This document shows, piece after piece, positions 60,257 through 64,000 of a DNA stretch of 64,000 nt. The stretch is taken from contig NC_026657.2 in the NCBI RefSeq assembly GCF_000004075.3, positions 21,076,501 through 21,140,500 on the forward strand, in the 5' to 3' direction. Position 1 is the stretch's first letter; each line of letters starts with the position of its first letter. This DNA is from Cucumis sativus (taxonomy: Eukaryota > Streptophyta > Magnoliopsida > Cucurbitales > Cucurbitaceae). The notes below the pieces were generated by a model. That model saw nothing but the letters and a program-made list of their open reading frames with translations, was not told the origin of the DNA and ran no database searches. Position numbers and translations under genes: made by a program.

Positions 60257-61014
60257 AGCAATACCTGTGTGATTTGATTTATGTGAATGGTCGACACATA
60301 GAGGTGAAATGGGGTCAGCAGTAGCATGCCAAGGCTAGAGATTTCAAGCTTGGGGGTAACTTGGCTCAAACTAGTCATCAGAGTGGTGTATTAAATAATA
60401 ATAATAATAATAGTTGTTCTATTTCTGTGCAAATATTGTACAAGGTTTTCACTCAATTAAACTATTGGTTTATTCGCGTGACTTGTCCTCCTATATGAAA
60501 AGACTTCAAAACTACCTGCATCTTGACAGGAAGGAAGATGCTCTTATCGGTAATAAGTGAAAGCAACATTGTGGACTTTAAATGAAAAATAAACTTGTGG
60601 ATGAAAACTGAAAACCAAAATGCATAAAGTTGATAATTAAACTAGAGCAATAGATCTGTCTTAATTATTACCAATCAACCCAACTGTATGGATTGAACCT
60701 TTGTTTACCATAACGTGCTGCTAAATTAACCAACTTGGATATAAATATACAAAGATTCATGGATTTTTAGGCTAATCTCAACACAAAAATCTTCCACACA
60801 AAAATCTTCCATGAGATAGAATGACACCAAGTCAAATAAATTGATTCAAGTTTCAGCAAACTAGATGGAATATATATTTATTAAACCAGATGCTTGCCAG
60901 TTGGAAATACAGCAACTTAAAATTTTTGGTACACAGGAGAATTAGATCACGACATTCATCTGTTATCTTGTTGTGGTTTTGTGTCAAATGAAACTAGAAA
61001 TTCTACTGACACTC
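60257..61014. other. 3' side of MIOX and intergenic DNA
   Basis: Begins with the MIOX 3' UTR, which includes an (ATA)n run near 60,395-60,411. No other gene seen. Confidence 0.55.
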
Positions 61015-61228
61015 TGTTAGGAATATAAATAGGGATATTTAAGGGTATATTAGTAGTTGAGTAATGAAGGAGGTGGTGAGGCATTTTACGAGTAAATTAG
61101 AGCTTGGGAGAGGTCTTAAGAGGGAGGTTGTACTAGGGAGGGTGCAAGTACCTTGAATTACTTGTTTATCTTGCAGTTTCTTCTTAATATTGAAAATATA
61201 TTAGTTTCCTGTGTTTGGATACCTATCA
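61015..61228 (+). mobile_element. Small solo LTR
   Basis: A 214-bp unit begins TGTTAGGAATATAAATAGGG and ends ACCTATCA. It is flanked by CACTC (61,010-61,014) and CAGTC (61,229-61,233), a one-mismatch duplication. TATAAATAGG near its start and a pyrimidine/AT tail fit an LTR. No internal sequence is present. Confidence 0.55.
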
Positions 61229-61970
61229 CAGTCTTACACATTTGCTTTGTTTGATATTATTTCATATCAGAATTTAAGGGTCCAAATGAAGGTAGATAGG
61301 GGGAAGCCTAAAGTAAATAACTTGTCAAGCCAATGTTTAGAACCTTCAAAGTTGACATAAATCACCTTCAACCAATTTTTTTTTTTGAAATGCAAGTAGC
61401 TTTTTTATTCTTATTGAAAAATTGGTGATAATGTCAGGAGAACTACTTCCTAATACCTTCAGACTCTGCCTGGTTGACTTGTCCTTTCTCTATGACAGAC
61501 AAAAACTAACACGAGTTTTTGAAGAGCCAAAGTTAGACATAACCAAGTCTTTATAACTACTTATATTACTCACATTATAGATGTTACCCAGTAGCAATAC
61601 AGTGGCTTCTCACTACCACAATTATATTAACTCCTGCACATGCAAACTCATGCAGCTTTAACTCATACACAACCACCATTTATCACCCAACTACTCCACC
61701 AAACCTATTCATTAAATGTTGCATGAATACATAGTTTTCCAACTAAATAATTTTATTCATAATGGTTTTTTGCACTTGCAGGAAAGGAGAGGGAAAGTAA
61801 AGAAAGCTGAGGGAGAAAAGATTGCTTTCTTGGGATTTGGTAAAGGTATTTAAAACCAATTACCTTCAATGACAGCATTTCTTCACTAAAAGGGTCATTA
61901 TTGATTGGGTGCACTCAACCTCCAGCTTCCTTCAATAAAAGAAAATCTAAGGTGGGTCCTTCTGACTTTC
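61229..61970. other. Intergenic DNA and GDSL gene promoter
   Basis: No open frame of note. The end of this stretch is the likely promoter of the GDSL gene. Confidence 0.5.
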
Positions 61971-61977
61971 TTTATAA
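61971..61977 (+). promoter_or_regulatory. TATA box of the GDSL gene
   Basis: TTTATAA, 50 bases before the start codon; the leader would be very short. Confidence 0.5.
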
Positions 61978-62020
61978 GTTCTAATCCATAGTTCAGTTGC
62001 AAATCACAGCGCTAAAGGAG

Positions 62021-63981
62021 ATGGATTCCATTATTAGCAAAGTGTTGGTGTTGTTCTTTGCATTTTTGCTTGGGAGTGGAAATGCTCAAGATTCTACCAC
62101 TTTGGTGCCTGCTATCATGACTTTTGGTGATTCTGCCGTTGATGTGGGAAATAATAACTACCTTTACACTGTTTTCAAGGCCAACCACCTTCCATATGGA
62201 AAGGACTTCGTGAATCATCAGCCCACTGGCAGGTTTTGTAATGGAAAACTTGCTACTGATTTCACTGGTAAGTGCAAAAACTTTCTTCTTCGTTGAAACT
62301 TAAACACATTGGCCTTGCATGATGCTTGGATAAACTTCCTGCATCATGAAAGTCATCTTTTTCTTTTAGACCAAGGGCACAGTTTGTTGGTATCGTGCCT
62401 TCTTCCTTCTCATGTGTCTTGTGAGAAAATAAATCTATTTGATATCTTCTTTTTTCCTTCCGAGTTCTGGGAACATGAGAAAAAAGAAATTAAAGTTTCA
62501 TTCATAATTTGTTGAATCTGCCATTTCCGGTTCAAGTTCTAAATGGAATCAAATGATAATTATGTTGCTTCTCTCTCTATCCTGGTTTTCCTACAAAACT
62601 ATAAAAAAATTATAATGAAATGTGATTTTTAAAAACACAAAATTATCTGTTTCTAAGATCTAAACATGTTTTTAGGAAATTTTCCTTAAAAACTGAATTG
62701 GATGCATAAAACAAGTACAATTCTCTGGAAACCAATATATGCAAACAACATTAAATGAAGCCTAAATATCAAGTTGTTATTGACTGTTATGTGTACCGTC
62801 TTAGAACAGGTGTTCTACTTAAGGCCTGTAATTATCATTAATGTTTTTTATTTTCTCCAGCTCAAACTTTAGGATTCAAGACCTTTCCGTTACCGTACCT
62901 TAGCCCAGAGGCATCAGGTAAGAATCTTCTCATCGGAGTCAACTTTGCCTCAGCTGCATCTGGTTATGATGAGAATGCTGCGCTCTTAAATGTAAGAATA
63001 CCTTTGCTTTTGGAAGCAGTATATTTCTGAGCAAATCAGGCCTTCTTTTGTACTTACTTTTACTTTAACTTGGTGAACAGCATGCACTCTCACTACCCCA
63101 ACAAGTTGGATTCTTCAAGGAGTACCAAGTCAAGCTAGCTAAGGTAGCTGGTAACGAAAAAGCTGCATCAATAATCAAGGATGCACTCTACTTGCTAAGT
63201 GCAGGAAGTGGTGATTTTCTGCAAAACTATTACATCAATCCTTACATTAATAAGGTTTACACTCCTGATCAGTACGGGACGATGCTCATCGGAGCATTTA
63301 CAACCTTTATTAAGGTGTTTTCTTACTGTTTCAAAAACCATTTGGCTTTCCATGTCATTCATGATCTCATGAAATACATTTAACTGATACATTTCTGGTA
63401 TTGGGAACAGGATATATATGGTTTGGGAGCTAGGAGAATTGGCGTGACTTCACTTCCTCCATTAGGTTGCTTTCCTGCTGCTCTCACCTTATTTGGGAAC
63501 CACCAAAGTGGGTGTGTCTCAAGGATTAATACCGACGCGCAAGCCTTCAACAAGAAGTTAAATGCTGCTGCAGAAAGCTTGAAAAAACAACTTCCAGGTT
63601 TTAGAATTGTCATCTTCGACATTTACAAACCACTCTATGATGTCATCAGTTCTCCATCGGAAAATGGTAAAGATGAAGCTTAGTTTTCTTTGGGGAAAAA
63701 CTTTGTGAATGTAGCACCGAAGCACCAGAAATTATGCAAAATGGATCACTAATTTTGTTCTTTTTTTTTCTTTCTTTTGGTTAGGCTTTGTGGAAGTCAG
63801 AAAAGGCTGCTGTGGAACAGGGACAGTAGAGACAACATCACTTTTGTGCAATCCCAAATCCTTGGGTGGAACTTGCTCTAATTCAAGTCAATATGTGTTT
63901 TGGGATAGTGTTCATCCTTCTGAGGCTGCTAATCAAGTTCTTGCTGATGCCTTGATCCTCCAGGGATTCGCTCTCCTCTAG
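62021..63981 (+). CDS. GDSL esterase/lipase, secreted
   Basis: Five exons (62,021-62,267; 62,861-62,991; 63,081-63,314; 63,411-63,666; 63,785-63,981) join in phase to 354 residues, the usual length for plant GDSL enzymes. Residues 1-22 form a signal peptide ending SGNAQ, so the protein should be secreted to the cell wall. The SGNH hydrolase blocks are present: block I FGDSAVDVGNNNY with nucleophile Ser38, block II Gly in NFASAASGY, block III SAGSGDFLQNYY, and block V WDSVHPSEAAN with the catalytic Asp and His. Block III has Asp where classic SGNH enzymes have Asn (GxND), a change I also associate with this plant branch. C-terminal cysteines (GCCGTGTV, LCNP, GTCSNSS) match the family. Substrate is unknown; esters of wall or cuticle lipids are typical. 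Confidence 0.95.
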
Positions 63982-64000
63982 ATCACTAAACTTCATACAA

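Noticed and set aside
61997..62020. Extended start for the GDSL protein upstream of 62,021
   Set aside because: The extension would begin at TTG; the ATG at 62,021 gives a proper signal peptide.

Overview
This window is plant nuclear DNA, almost certainly from a eudicot. The evidence is intron-rich genes with canonical GT/AG junctions (MED6, myo-inositol oxygenase, a GDSL esterase/lipase), AT-rich intergenic DNA, and plant-type CACTA transposons, Ty1/copia elements, solo LTRs, a TRIM and MITE-like hairpins. The general look of genes and repeats suggests a cucurbit (Cucumis-like), but that is a weak inference.

Layout. 1-3,894: degraded LTR-related and unassigned DNA. 3,898-10,991: a complete CACTA element with a CTC target-site duplication (TSD). 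It carries a TNP2 transposase gene, 5'-damaged, and an apparently intact second gene joining a plant transposase-like protein to an Ulp1/C48 SUMO-type protease. 11,647-16,842: a recent copia element with 204-bp LTRs, TSD CATCC, and pol broken twice. 17,490-18,135: an unprocessed fragment of an actin-related protein 2 (ARP2) gene, followed by an orphan CACTA-like terminus (to 19,667). 19,668-32,975: mostly non-coding, with a long inverted repeat, two candidate minus-strand exons and a perfect 94-bp tandem duplication. 32,981-33,379: a complete TRIM element (TSD CAACT). 33,750-34,281: the 5' exons of a VAP27-like MSP-domain gene on the minus strand. 36,130-39,845: a decayed second CACTA element whose TNP2 pseudogene is split by a 1.94-kb solo LTR (TSD CAAGG). 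40,995-43,998: MED6. 44,537-46,223: an internally deleted copia on the minus strand (TSD TAAAG). 46,270-50,779: an older, decayed copia on the plus strand. 50,780-56,319: AT-rich intergenic DNA. 56,320-60,256: MIOX. 61,015-61,228: a small solo LTR. 62,021-63,981: a GDSL esterase/lipase.

The three complete host genes do unrelated jobs (transcription by RNA polymerase II, inositol catabolism towards UDP-glucuronate, and secreted lipid/ester hydrolysis). They lie on the plus strand in the last 23 kb. Most of the remaining recognisable DNA is transposons, several of them nested.

The observations most worth a second look are the CACTA element whose protease-fusion gene is open while its transposase gene is not, the solo LTR with a run of hairpins just upstream of its TATA box, the complete TRIM, and the ARP2 fragment beside an orphan CACTA terminus. 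I found no CRISPR array, rRNA or tRNA gene, and no sign of bacterial DNA.
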